DNA of 64,000 bases from Streptomyces collinus Tu 365 (GCF_000444875.1 NC_021985.1:7336170-7400169), one strand, 5' to 3'; shown: positions 42,427 to 51,590, counted from the first letter of the stretch. Translations and numbers: made by a program. The notes: generated from the letters alone by a model not told the origin.

Positions 42427-43848
42427 TCACTCCGCGGGCGGCCGGGCGAGCGCGGAGCGGCGGTAGGAGTAGCCGAAGTAGATCACGCAGCCGATCAGGA
42501 ACCACACGACGAACCGGACCCACGTCTGCCACTGCAGGAACGTGATCAGCCAGATCGAGAAGACGACGCCCAGCGCGGGCAGGAACGGCATCCACGGGGT
42601 GCGGAAGGCGCGCGGCAGGTCCGGCCGGCGGTAGCGCAGCACGATCACGGCCGTGCACACCACGACGAACGCCAGCAGGATGCCGATGTTGGTCAGCTCC
42701 GCCGCCTCGCCGATCGGGACGAACCCGGCGATGAGCGCCGAGCCCACGCCGACGATCCAGGTCACCCGGGTGGGCACGTGCCGGGTCGGGTGCGTCTTGG
42801 CGAACCAGGCGGGCAGCAGCCCGTCCCGGGACATCGAGAACCACACCCGGGTCACGCCCAGCATGAACGTGAACATCACCGTGAGGATGCCGATGATCGC
42901 GCCGACCGCGATCACGTCCGCGAGGCCGGCCAGGCCCACCGACTTGAAGGCCGAGGAGAACCCGCTCTCCGGGTCGATGTCCTTGTAGTTCTGCATGCCG
43001 GTCAGCACCAGGCACGCCAGGACGTACAGCACCATCGAGATCGCCAGCGAGTAGATGATCGCCTTCGGCATGTGCCGCTGCGCGTCCTTCGACTCCTCGG
43101 CCGCGGTCGACATGGCGTCGTAGCCGAAGACCGCGAAGAACACGGTCGCCGCGCCGGTGAACGCCCCGCTGATCCCGAACGGGAAGAACGGGTGGTAGTT
43201 CCCCGTGTCGATGTGGAAGAAGCCCACGCCGATCACCACCAGCACGACCAGCACCTTCAGCGCGACCACGAAGGTCTCGAAGCGGGCCGCGCTGCGGATG
43301 CCCTGGGTGAGCAGCCAGGCGATCAGCAGGCACAGCACGGCCGCGAACAGGTCGACCCGGTGCCCGGCCCCCGTCCCCGGCGCCCCCAGCATCCAGGCGG
43401 GCAGCTTCGCGCCCATCTCCTGGACCAGGAACCCGAAGTACCCGGAGATGCCGATCGCCACCACGGCCACGATCGCCGTGTACTCCAGCAGCAGGTCCCA
43501 GCCGATGAACCAGCCGGCGAACTCGCCGAGCACCGCGTAGCCGTACGTGTAGGCCGACCCCGCCTTCGGGATGAGGCCCGCGAACTCGGCGTACGACAGT
43601 GCGGCGCAGGCGCTGGCCAGACCGGCGATCAGGAACGACACCAGCACCGCGGGCCCCGCCGTGCCGTTGGCGACGGTGCCGGCGAGGGTGAAGATGCCGG
43701 CCCCGATGATGCCGCCCACGCCGATGGCGGTGAGCTGCGACAGCCCCAGCGACCGGTCCAGCCGGGGGCCCTCGCCGAGTTCGGTCTCCTCGATGTGTTC
43801 GATGGGTTTGCGGCGGAGAATTCCTTCACCCGCACGAAGCCTGGCCAT
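42427..43848 (-). CDS. APC-superfamily amino acid permease (cationic type)
   Basis: A 473-residue transporter with about 12–14 helices. The first helix carries GVGGIIGAGIFTLAGTVA, the consensus substrate/cation site, and LSYAEFAGLIPKAGSAYTYGYAVLGEFAGWFIGWDLLLEY is typical of the YfnA/CAT-like branch, as is AVFGYDAMSTAAEESKDAQRHMPKAI. ATG 43848 is preferred over GTG 43857 because GAGGTGAGG lies at good spacing. Confidence 0.93.
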   Translation of the reverse strand: MARLRAGEGILRRKPIEHIEETELGEGPRLDRSLGLSQLTAIGVGGIIGAGIFTLAGTVANGTAGPAVLVSFLIAGLASACAALSYAEFAGLIPKAGSAYTYGYAVLGEFAGWFIGWDLLLEYTAIVAVVAIGISGYFGFLVQEMGAKLPAWMLGAPGTGAGHRVDLFAAVLCLLIAWLLTQGIRSAARFETFVVALKVLVVLVVIGVGFFHIDTGNYHPFFPFGISGAFTGAATVFFAVFGYDAMSTAAEESKDAQRHMPKAIIYSLAISMVLYVLACLVLTGMQNYKDIDPESGFSSAFKSVGLAGLADVIAVGAIIGILTVMFTFMLGVTRVWFSMSRDGLLPAWFAKTHPTRHVPTRVTWIVGVGSALIAGFVPIGEAAELTNIGILLAFVVVCTAVIVLRYRRPDLPRAFRTPWMPFLPALGVVFSIWLITFLQWQTWVRFVVWFLIGCVIYFGYSYRRSALARPPAE

Positions 43849-43899
43849 GCGCCTCACCTCTTAGCCGACGGCAAACGGCTGACGGCGGATCATGATGGC

Positions 43900-44137
43900 T
43901 CAGGGCGGTCCCGGACGGAAGACGCCACGCACGGCCCAGTCCGGTGTCCACGCACGTGCCCCGGCCCGGGCGGGCCGAAGACCCGCGAGACGGGTGCGCA
44001 GAGCGGCGAGACCGGGGTGCGCGTTGGCCGTGTCCCAGACCAGGCAGTGCGGGTGGACCGGGGTCGGACCGGTGAGCGGGATCCGGTGCAGGCCGTACGA
44101 CGCGGGCCCGACGAGACGGGTCTGCGCGCCGACGAAG
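43900..44137 (-). pseudogene. remnant of a LysR-type regulator (C-terminal end only)
   Basis: The minus strand encodes about 75 residues that read like the last part of a LysR effector domain (VGPASYGLHRIPLTGPTPVHPHCLVWDTANAHPGLAALRTRLAG) and end at a TGA. The helix-turn-helix and most of the effector domain are missing, and the frame runs on upstream into the opposite strand of the MFS remnant. The 5' end is therefore placed at the apparent junction near 44128–44137. Confidence 0.55.
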
Positions 44138-44722
44138 GTGGCCGGAGCCGAGGTCAACGGTCTGATCATGGCGACCTCGCCGCTGCTCGTCGTCCTCATG
44201 CTCGGCCCGCTCGGCTTCGCGGCCTGGCAGTACGGCCTCGCCTTCGCCGTGCCCTGCCTCGGCGGCCTGCTCGGCTCCCGTCTGGCCCGGCCGCTGGTCG
44301 CCCGGCACGGCAGGCGCCGGGTGCTGTTCACCGCAGGCGTGCTGCGCGCCTGCTGGTCGGTGGGCCCGGCCCTCGTCCGCCCCGGCGTCCCCGGGCTGGT
44401 CCTCGTGATGGTCCTGGAACTGGGCCTCATCACCTGCTCGGGCGTGTTCAGCCCGGTCCTCGCCGCCGAACGGCTCGAACGGGCCCCGGACGACCGGGTG
44501 GCCCGCACCCTGGCGGCCTGGTCCGTCACGAGCAAGGCCGCCACCGCGGCGCTCACCGCGCTGTGGGGCCTGCTGGCCGCGCTCACCGGCCCGCGCGCCG
44601 CGATCGCCCTGGCCGGGGTCCTGCTGCTGCCCACCCCGCTGCTGCTGCGCGGAACCGCTACGGCACGACCGTCACCGGCCACCGCCCCGCCTTCACCAGC
44701 CGGACCGCCACCGAGCCGATGA
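44138..44722 (+). pseudogene. remnant of an MFS transporter (C-terminal half)
   Basis: From about 44138 the plus strand encodes a membrane segment series (VAGAEVNGLIMATSPLLVVLMLGPLGFAAWQYGLAFAVPCLGGLLGSRLARPLVARHGRRRVLFTAGVLRA … FSPVLAAERLERAPDDRVARTLAAWSVTSKAATAALTALWG) equal to the second half of an MFS exporter. The first six helices and any start codon are absent; upstream bases in this frame are antisense to the LysR remnant. The 3' end overlaps the universal stress gene by 65 bp. A divergent LysR–MFS pair seems to have lost its middle. Confidence 0.65.
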
Positions 44723-45128
44723 TCCGGTGCCCGGCCTGCTCCGAGGCGCCCACCACCACCGCGTCCGCCTTGAGCTCGTCGGCCGCCTTCACCAGCCCGT
44801 TGTACGGGTCGCCGCGGAAGGTGTGGAACTCCCAGCGCACCTCGAATATCCCCCTGACCCGTTCGGCCGCCTCGCGGATGTAGGAGACCAGGTCCTCGGC
44901 GATCTCGTCGGTCGTCTCCGCCACCGGCGCGCCGAGCGCCGCCCCGGCCGCGAGCACCGGCTGCACGTACACCACGGCCAGCAGCGCGCGCTGCCGCCGC
45001 GCCAGACCGCCCGCGTACGCGGCGGCGCGCAGCGAGGAGTCCGAGCCGTCCACCCCGACCACGATGACCTTGGGGCCGTCGGTGCCCCGCTCGAACTGGT
45101 GCGCGTGCTGTTCGTGCTGCTCCGTCAC
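44658..45128 (-). CDS. universal stress protein (UspA family)
   Basis: A 156-residue single Usp domain. It begins KVIVVGVDGSDSSLRAAAYAGGLARRQRALLAVVYV with the nucleotide-contacting Asp of VGVDGS, and ends VVGASEQAGHRIIGSVAVRLVKAGRWPVTVVP. The ATP-binding loop GxxGx9G(S/T) has Glu in place of the second Gly (GASE), so nucleotide binding may be altered. The start is a GTG with a weak ribosome-binding site, 89 bp from the divergent lysX gene. Confidence 0.9.
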   Translation of the reverse strand: MTEQHEQHAHQFERGTDGPKVIVVGVDGSDSSLRAAAYAGGLARRQRALLAVVYVQPVLAAGAALGAPVAETTDEIAEDLVSYIREAAERVRGIFEVRWEFHTFRGDPYNGLVKAADELKADAVVVGASEQAGHRIIGSVAVRLVKAGRWPVTVVP

Positions 45129-45217
45129 AGCCCGAGGCTATCGGAACCGGTGGTTCAGGCCGAGGAGCGGCCCCGCTCGACGGGCGAACGGCCCCGGCCC
45201 TTCCTAGAGTCGGAACC

Positions 45218-48200
45218 ATGACTGCCACCGCCGGGCCGGACGCACGCGGGTCGGCCGCGGGCCGGACACTCCCGCCCGCCGGCGGCCGCCTCGGCTGGGT
45301 GCCCGAGGCCTTCGGGACCCTGTTCGCCTTCCTCGGCCTGCTCTGCGCGCTGCTCGCGTTCATCGCCCCCCTGCGCACCGTGCTCCGCCCGGTCGTGCGC
45401 GCCCTCGACCTGCTCCTGGTGCCGATCAGCGCCAACCTGGCGTACGCGGTCTTCCTGTTCCTGCTGGCCGGCGCCACCGCCGCCCGCAAGAAGGTCGCCT
45501 GGTGGCTGGTCGTGGTCTACCTGGGCCTGCTGGTCGTCTTCGACGTCCTCGGCCTGGCCCTGGGCCAGTACGCCGTCTCGCTGCCCTCCTTCGTGCTCTG
45601 CGGCCTGCTGCTGCTCCTGCTGGTGCTCGCCCGCGCGGAGTTCTACGCGGCCTCCCGCCGCGGTGCCGTGTGGCGCGCCCTGGGGGTGCTGGTGGCCGGG
45701 CTCGTCGTCGCCATCGTCGTCGGCTGGGGGCTGGTCTCGCTGTTCCCGGGCACCCTGCCGGAGGGCCAGCACCTGGCGTGGGCGGCGGACCGGGTGTGCG
45801 GCGGGCTGGTCTCCAACAGCTCCTTCGACGGCCGGCCGCCGCGCAAGGTCACCTTCCTGCTCGGCCTGTTCGGCGCGCTCGCGCTGCTGAACGCGGCCGC
45901 CGCGCTCTTCCGCTCCCAGCGCCTGGAAGCGGCCCTGCACGGCGACGAGGAGGCACGTATCCGCGCCCTCCTCGGGGCCTACGGCGCACAGGACTCGCTC
46001 GGCTACTTCGCCACCCGGCGGGACAAGGCCGTCGTCTTCTCCTCCAGCGGCAAGGCCGCCGTCACCTACCGCGTCGAGGCCGGCGTGTGCCTGGCCAGCG
46101 GCGACCCCGTGGGCGACCCCGAGGCGTGGCCGCACGCGATCGCCGCGTGGCTGGACGTGGCCCGCCGGCACGCCTGGGCGCCCGCGGTGATGGGCGCCTC
46201 GGAGTCCGGGGCCCGCGCCTTCGCCCGCGCCGGGCTCGGCGCCCTCCAGCTCGGCGACGAGGCGATCGTGCACGTGTCCGGGTTCGACCTGAACGGCCGG
46301 GACATGCGTGTCACCCGGCAGGCCGTGCACCGCGTCCGCCGCACCGGGGCCACCTCGCGCATCCGCCGCCACGCCACCCTCACCGACCGCGAGATGGAGG
46401 AGATCGTCGACAAGGCCGACGCCTGGCGCGACACCGAGACCGAGCGCGGCTTCTCCATGGCCCTGGACCGGCTCGGCGACCCCAGCGACGGCGACTGCCT
46501 CCTCGTGGAGGCCCTGAGCGAGGACGGCAGGCTGCTCGCCCTGCTCTCCTTCGTGCCCTGGGGCCGCGGCGGCGTCTCCCTGGACCTGATGCGCCGTGAC
46601 CGCAGCGCCCCCAACGGGGTGATGGAGTTCATGGTCGCCGAACTGTGCGCGGCCGCCCCGAAGCTGGGGGTGCGCAGGATCTCGCTGAACTTCGCCGTCT
46701 TCCGGTCGGTGTTCGAGGAGGGCGCCCGCATCGGCGCGGGCCCGGTGCTGAGGCTGTGGCGCCGGCTGCTGCTGTTCTTCTCCCGCTGGTGGCAGCTGGA
46801 GGCCCTCTACCGCTCCAACGCCAAGTACCGCCCGGAGTGGTACCCGCGCTTCATCTGCTACGGCGAGACCGCCTCCCTCGCCCGCATCGGCCTCGCCTCC
46901 GCCATCGCCGAGGGGTTCGTCTCCGTGCCTTCGCTGCGCAAACTCTGGGGAAAGGGGCACCCGAAGACAGGGCAGCGGCCCGCCACCACCGAGGGCCTGC
47001 CGCCCCTGGCGGCGCTCGGCCTCGACGGAGGGGACGAGGCCGGGACCGCCGTCCCGGACGCGGGCCTGTCCGACCAGGTCCGCGTCCGGCTCCGCAAGCT
47101 CGACCGGCTGCGCGCCACCGGCACCGACCCGTACCCGGTCGGCGGTCCCACCCCGACCCACGCCCTCGCCGACGTCCCGCACGGCGGGGACGTCACCGTG
47201 GCAGGCCGGGTCATGCTGGTCCGCGACTTCGGCGGCATCGTCTTCGCCGTGCTGCGGGACTGGTCCGGGGACCGTCAACTCGCCCTCATCCGCGACCGGT
47301 CCGGCGCCGCCCTCGACCGTTTCCGGGACACGGCCGACATCGGCGACCACATCACCGCCACCGGCCGCGCGGGGGTGAGCGACAAGGGCGAGCCCACCGT
47401 CTTCGTCACCTCGTGGCACCTGGCCGGCAAGTGCCTGCACCCGCTGCCCGACAAGCGCCGCGGCCTCGCCGACCCCGAGGCCCGGGTCCGCCGCCGCTAC
47501 CTCGACCTGGTCACCAGCCCCGCCGCCCGCCAGGTGGTCCGCACCCGCTCCACCGTCGTCCAGGCCCTGCGCCAGGGCCTGCTGGACCGCGGCTACGTCG
47601 AGGTCGAGACGCCGATGCTGCAGCAGATCCACGGCGGCGCCAACGCACGCCCCTTCACCACCCACATCAACGCCTACGACCTCGACCTCTACCTGCGCAT
47701 CGCGCCCGAGCTGTACCTCAAACGGCTGTGCGTGGGCGGCCTGGAGCGGGTCTTCGAGATGGGCCGCACCTTCCGCAACGAGGGCGTCTCCTACAAGCAC
47801 AACCCCGAGTTCACGATGCTGGAGGCCTACCAGGCGCACGCCGACTACGACGTGATGCGCGACCTGGCCCGTGAGCTGATCCAGGGCGCGGCGACCGCCG
47901 CCTTCGGCTCCGCGGTCGCCCGCAAGGACGGCCGGGAGTACGACATCTCGGGGGACTGGCCCGTGAAGACGGTCCACGGGGCGCTCTCCGAGGCCCTGGG
48001 CGAGGAGATCGGCCCCGGCACCGAACTGCTCAGGCTGCACCGGCTGTGCGACCGCACGGGCGTGCCGTACACCCCCGACGACACCCCGGGCGACGTGGTC
48101 CTGGAGATGTACGAGCGGCTGGTCGAGGAGCGCACCCGGCTGCCCACGTTCTACAAGGACTTCCCCACCGAGGTCTCCCCGCTCACCCGGCAGCACCGCG

Positions 48201-48496
48201 CCGACCCGCGCCTCGCCGAGCGCTGGGACCTCGTCGCCTTCGGCACCGAACTCGGCACCGCCTACTCCGAACTGACCGACCCCGTCGAACAGCGCCGCCG
48301 GCTCACCGAGCAGTCCCTGCTGGCCGCGGGCGGCGACCCCGAGGCCATGGAGCTCGACGAGGACTTCCTCGACGCCCTGGAGTACGCGATGCCGCCGACC
48401 GGCGGCCTCGGCATCGGCGTCGACCGGCTGGTCATGTTCCTCACCGGCCTCACCATCCGCGAGACCCTGCCCTTCCCGCTGGTGCGCCGCCGCTAG
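45218..48496 (+). CDS. lysX: bifunctional lysylphosphatidylglycerol synthase / lysine–tRNA ligase LysX
   Basis: A 1092-residue fusion. An N-terminal membrane part (about 25–240, six or more helices) is followed by a DUF2156 aminoacyl-transferase domain (about 245–570; YFATRRDKAVVFSSSGKAAVTYRVEAGVCLASGDPVGD, LDLMRRDRSAPNGVMEFMVAELC). The C-terminal half is a class II lysyl-tRNA synthetase: OB fold (VTVAGRVMLVRDFGGIVFAVLRD) and catalytic core with RRRYLDLV, FEMGRTFRNEGVSYKHNPEFTMLEAY and the motif 3 region GGLGIGVDRLVMFLTGLTIRETLPFPLVR. The mycobacterial LysX makes lysyl-tRNA and transfers lysine to phosphatidylglycerol, lowering membrane charge and giving resistance to cationic peptides. Confidence 0.95.
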   Translation: MTATAGPDARGSAAGRTLPPAGGRLGWVPEAFGTLFAFLGLLCALLAFIAPLRTVLRPVVRALDLLLVPISANLAYAVFLFLLAGATAARKKVAWWLVVVYLGLLVVFDVLGLALGQYAVSLPSFVLCGLLLLLLVLARAEFYAASRRGAVWRALGVLVAGLVVAIVVGWGLVSLFPGTLPEGQHLAWAADRVCGGLVSNSSFDGRPPRKVTFLLGLFGALALLNAAAALFRSQRLEAALHGDEEARIRALLGAYGAQDSLGYFATRRDKAVVFSSSGKAAVTYRVEAGVCLASGDPVGDPEAWPHAIAAWLDVARRHAWAPAVMGASESGARAFARAGLGALQLGDEAIVHVSGFDLNGRDMRVTRQAVHRVRRTGATSRIRRHATLTDREMEEIVDKADAWRDTETERGFSMALDRLGDPSDGDCLLVEALSEDGRLLALLSFVPWGRGGVSLDLMRRDRSAPNGVMEFMVAELCAAAPKLGVRRISLNFAVFRSVFEEGARIGAGPVLRLWRRLLLFFSRWWQLEALYRSNAKYRPEWYPRFICYGETASLARIGLASAIAEGFVSVPSLRKLWGKGHPKTGQRPATTEGLPPLAALGLDGGDEAGTAVPDAGLSDQVRVRLRKLDRLRATGTDPYPVGGPTPTHALADVPHGGDVTVAGRVMLVRDFGGIVFAVLRDWSGDRQLALIRDRSGAALDRFRDTADIGDHITATGRAGVSDKGEPTVFVTSWHLAGKCLHPLPDKRRGLADPEARVRRRYLDLVTSPAARQVVRTRSTVVQALRQGLLDRGYVEVETPMLQQIHGGANARPFTTHINAYDLDLYLRIAPELYLKRLCVGGLERVFEMGRTFRNEGVSYKHNPEFTMLEAYQAHADYDVMRDLARELIQGAATAAFGSAVARKDGREYDISGDWPVKTVHGALSEALGEEIGPGTELLRLHRLCDRTGVPYTPDDTPGDVVLEMYERLVEERTRLPTFYKDFPTEVSPLTRQHRADPRLAERWDLVAFGTELGTAYSELTDPVEQRRRLTEQSLLAAGGDPEAMELDEDFLDALEYAMPPTGGLGIGVDRLVMFLTGLTIRETLPFPLVRRR

Positions 48497-48671
48497 GTGC
48501 ATGGATCACGAGCGTTGTCGACACCGGAGGGCCACGCCCGCGCACCCCGGCGGCACCGCACCCGGCGCGGGAGGCGCACGGGGCGGCGTGCGCTGCGCCG
48601 TACGGGTGCATTCCGCCGCCGCACCGGTGTCGATGCGGGGCACCTGAGGTTTGCGGGGCGACTGATGAAGC

Positions 48672-49508
48672 ATGCAGAAGGATCAGTTGTTCACACGGCG
48701 CCGCATGCTGCTCGCCGGGGGCGCCGCCCTGGGAGCCGCGGGCACCGCGGGAGTCGTGGTGGCGGGCGACGGCGGCGAGGCGGCCCGCACCGCCGCACCC
48801 GCCGCCGGCCCGCAGGCCCGCCAGGTGCTCAAGTCCTCCGCCTTCCGGCTCCAGCCGCTCACCGGGTACGGTCCCCCGCGCGCCGCGCCGCGCAAGCTGA
48901 AGGTGCGCAGCGAACCCATCCTGCAGATCTCCGGGCGGGGCCGCCGGATGATGCTCACCTACGACGACGGCCCGAACCCGGCCTACACCCCGCACATCCT
49001 GGACACCCTCGCCAAGTACGGCGTCCGGGCGATGTTCTTCGTGTGCGGGGAGTGCGTCGTGGACAACAAGGAACTGCTGGCCCGGATGGCCGACGAGGGG
49101 CACGTCGTCGGCAACCACACCTGGACCCACCCGCTGCTGACCAGCCTGGCCCGGGGGGAGATCCGCTCCGAGATGGAGCGCACCAGCGATGTCATCGAGG
49201 ACGCCTACGGGGAGCGCCCCCAGTGGTTCCGTGCGCCCTACGGGGCCTGGAACCGCGCGGCCTTCCAGCTCGGCGCCGAGATGGGCATGGAGCCCATGGC
49301 CTGGACGGTCGACACCACCGACTGGGAGACCCCCGGCACGGGGGTCATCGTCGACCGCGTGGAGAGCGGCGCCGCCCCCGGCGTCGTGGTGCTCTCCCAC
49401 GACGCGGGGGGCGACCGATCGCAGAGCGTCCACGCGATCCGCGAGTACCTGCCCTACCTGCTCGACTCCGGCTACCAGCTCACGGTGCCGCCCCGCCGCA
49501 CCACGTGA
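48672..49508 (+). CDS. exported polysaccharide deacetylase (CE4)
   Basis: A 278-residue NodB-domain protein. A twin-arginine-like signal (FTRRRMLLAGGAALGAAGTAGVVVAGD) suggests Tat export. The catalytic/metal motifs are MLTYDDGPN (motif 1, Asp-Asp), NHTWTHP (motif 2, HxxxH), RAPYGAW (motif 3) and VVVLSHD near the end. It probably deacetylates peptidoglycan GlcNAc/MurNAc or another surface polymer. The start has only a weak ribosome-binding site; the 175-bp gap after lysX suggests its own promoter. Confidence 0.9.
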   Translation: MQKDQLFTRRRMLLAGGAALGAAGTAGVVVAGDGGEAARTAAPAAGPQARQVLKSSAFRLQPLTGYGPPRAAPRKLKVRSEPILQISGRGRRMMLTYDDGPNPAYTPHILDTLAKYGVRAMFFVCGECVVDNKELLARMADEGHVVGNHTWTHPLLTSLARGEIRSEMERTSDVIEDAYGERPQWFRAPYGAWNRAAFQLGAEMGMEPMAWTVDTTDWETPGTGVIVDRVESGAAPGVVVLSHDAGGDRSQSVHAIREYLPYLLDSGYQLTVPPRRTT

Positions 49509-49538
49509 GGCGGCCTTCGCCCGCCCGGTGACGGCAGG

Positions 49539-50210
49539 TCACCTCACCGCGACCAGGCGGGCGAAGACGACGACGTTCCCGTCGTACCCGTTCTGCTTCG
49601 AGAAACCGCCGCCGCAGGTGATCACCCGCAGCTCCGGTGTGCCCTTGGAGCCGTACACCCGGTCGCTCGGGAAGTCGCTCTTGGCGAACACCTCGACCCC
49701 GTAGATCTCGAAGACCGCGGTCCTGCCGTCCTTGCGCAGGACCTCGACCCGCTCGCCCTTCTTCAGCGCCCCGAGCCCGTAGAACACGGCGGGGCCCTGC
49801 TTGTTGTCGACATGGCCGACCACCACCGCGGTGCCCTTCTCCCCGGGGGAGACCGCACCGGTGAACCAGCCCGCCAGATTGGGGTCCTCCGGCGGCGGCG
49901 CACCGACCCAGCCGTTGGCGTCCAGGCCGACGGGCGTGACGGGCGCGTCGACCCGGATCGCGGGGATGCGGATCCGGTCGGCCGCCGCGAACGGCAGCGG
50001 GACGAGGGCCGGCGCGGGCGTCTCGGGAGCGGCCCGGCTGTCCGCGGCCGCCGCCGACGCGGGTTGCGGCGGGCCGACGTCGAACTCACCGGAACCGTTC
50101 CGGATGAGGGCCAGACCGGTCAGCAGGACCAGCGCTATGACGCCCCAGGGGGCGCGCTTGCGCCGCCGCTCCTCCTCCTCGGCCAGCTCGGACCGCAAGG
50201 ACACAGACAT
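49539..50210 (-). CDS. class F sortase
   Basis: A 223-residue membrane-anchored transpeptidase. After a short charged N-terminus one helix (about 22–37, WGVIALVLLTGLALI) anchors it, then an Ala/Pro-rich linker. The sortase barrel carries His133 (VVGHVDN), Cys199 (VITCGGGF) and Arg218 (VVFARL). Class F enzymes are actinobacterial and generally recognise LPxTG-like signals. GAGAGGGG precedes ATG 50210. It is divergent from a repeat-rich surface protein gene, which may be its substrate. Confidence 0.9.
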   Translation of the reverse strand: MSVSLRSELAEEEERRRKRAPWGVIALVLLTGLALIRNGSGEFDVGPPQPASAAAADSRAAPETPAPALVPLPFAAADRIRIPAIRVDAPVTPVGLDANGWVGAPPPEDPNLAGWFTGAVSPGEKGTAVVVGHVDNKQGPAVFYGLGALKKGERVEVLRKDGRTAVFEIYGVEVFAKSDFPSDRVYGSKGTPELRVITCGGGFSKQNGYDGNVVVFARLVAVR

Positions 50211-50544
50211 TCGCCATCCCCTCTCGACGCGGCCGTCGGCACGTGCCTCGCGCATGGGAAAACGCTAAGTCCCGCGAAGGCCGGGGGCGACGGGGCGACG
50301 GGCGAACGGGTGGTCGGCCGCCCGTCCGGTGCGCCATCCGAGTTGCAGTCCACAGGAATTTTCTGACGCGGTGTGACCTGCAGAAATATCTGATTGTGTG
50401 GTTTTCGCACGGCGTGTCCGCTCACCAGGACGGAGCATTCTCGACGTGCGGGCGTGTTCCGCGCGTCCGAGGGTCTTGATCGGGAGGCGCTTTCTCGCCG
50501 ATAGACCGGGGACGGGACCCGGGGTGCCTCCCGCGGAGGATCAC
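50211..50544. promoter_or_regulatory. 334-bp divergent promoter region, AT-rich in the middle
   Basis: Spacer between the class F sortase gene and the Asn/Gly-rich surface protein gene. The stretch 50345–50410 is notably AT-rich for this genome (GGAATTTTCTGACG, GAAATATCTGATTG), as expected of promoters in both directions. No clear −35/−10 pair could be fixed and no gene is seen. Confidence 0.4.
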
Positions 50545-51549
50545 ATGCGAAACCAAGGCGCTCTGGCGGCCGCGTGCGCGGCGGCCGCCGTGCTCGGGCT
50601 CGCCACTCCCGTCGCCGTCGCGGACGGCATGGGCAACAACGGCGGGCCGTCCAACGACAACACGGGAGTCATCGCCGGCACCGGCACCGGCGTCGCAGGG
50701 GTGGGGGTGGGGGTCGTCCCGGGCATCGGCAACCTCAACGGGCTCGGCAACGGCAACGGCAACCGGTTCAACGGCAACGGCGACGCCGGCTTCAACGGCC
50801 GCATCAGCGGCAACTTCAACGGCCACATCAACGGCAACATCGGTGGCCGCGGCAACGACTTCGACAACGGCCGCGGCAACGACTTCAACAACAACGGCAG
50901 GGGCAACGACTTCAACAACGGCCGCGGAAACGACTTCAACAACGGCAGGGGCAACGACTTCGACAACAACGGCAGGGGGGACAACAACGGCAGGGGTGAC
51001 AACAACGGCAGGGGCGACAACAACGGCCGAGGGGACGACTTCGGGAACAACAACGGCCGTGGCGACGACTTCGGCAACGACAACGGCCGCGGGGACGACT
51101 TCGGCAACAACAACGGCCGTGGCGACGACTTCGGCAACAACGGCCGCGGGGACGGCAACCCGCGCAACATCGTCGCCTCGCCCAGCGTGATCCCCGCCGG
51201 CGGCCGGCTCACCGTCACCGTGAACGGCTGCCGGGGCGGCACGGCGTTCTCGCGTGCCTTCCGGCCCATCGAGCTCCGGCCGGTCCGCGAGGACACCTCG
51301 CGCGGCTCCGCCTCGGTCGAGCGGGGCACCCGGCCGGGCCGGTACGACATCACGGTCAACTGCAACGGCCGCACCCTGACCCGGCCCAACGCCGTCACCG
51401 TGCTCGGCGGCGTCCAGGGCGGTCTCGGCGGCAGCAGCATCTCCGGCGCCACGCCGGCCGACACCGCCATCGGCGGCGGGCTGGTGGCGGCGGCCGTTCT
51501 CGGCGGCGGCGCGTGCCTGCTCCGGCGCCGCAACGAGAAGCGGATCTGA
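50545..51549 (+). CDS. secreted Asn/Gly/Asp-repeat surface protein with C-terminal membrane tail
   Basis: A 334-residue exported protein. A signal peptide (about 1–27, …TPVAVADG) is followed by a low-complexity region (about 70–205) of repeats such as NGRGNDFNN, NGRGDNNGRGDN and NGRGDDFGNN. A folded domain (about 210–295) reads PRNIVASPSVIPAGGRLTVTVNGCRGGTAFSR…YDITVNCNGRTLTRPNAVTVLGG, with two cysteines. The tail (about 305–334) is GGGLVAAAVLGGGACLLRRRNEKRI: a membrane segment plus basic end, as in sorted proteins, but no LPxTG is visible; ATPADTAIGGG precedes it. GGAGGA precedes ATG 50545. Confidence 0.85.
   Translation: MRNQGALAAACAAAAVLGLATPVAVADGMGNNGGPSNDNTGVIAGTGTGVAGVGVGVVPGIGNLNGLGNGNGNRFNGNGDAGFNGRISGNFNGHINGNIGGRGNDFDNGRGNDFNNNGRGNDFNNGRGNDFNNGRGNDFDNNGRGDNNGRGDNNGRGDNNGRGDDFGNNNGRGDDFGNDNGRGDDFGNNNGRGDDFGNNGRGDGNPRNIVASPSVIPAGGRLTVTVNGCRGGTAFSRAFRPIELRPVREDTSRGSASVERGTRPGRYDITVNCNGRTLTRPNAVTVLGGVQGGLGGSSISGATPADTAIGGGLVAAAVLGGGACLLRRRNEKRI
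50850..51155. repeat. coding repeats of the Asn/Gly/Asp-rich protein
   Basis: Degenerate in-frame repeats built on AACGGCCGnGGnGACGACTT (about 24–36 bp units) encode NGRGxDFxN motifs. They lie inside the surface protein gene and are likely to vary in number between strains. Confidence 0.8.
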
Positions 51550-51590
51550 CGGGCCCTTGTCCCGTCCCCGCCGGAGCCCCGGCCACCCCG

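Noticed and set aside
44138..44722. Intact small membrane protein gene
   Set aside because: The reading frame begins inside an MFS helix series, has no start with a ribosome-binding site, and upstream codons are antisense to a LysR tail.
51549..51549. LPxTG sorting motif at the end of the Asn/Gly-rich protein
   Set aside because: The tail was read residue by residue; only ATPADTAIGGG precedes the final helix, and no LPxTG, LAxTG or NPQTN form is present.
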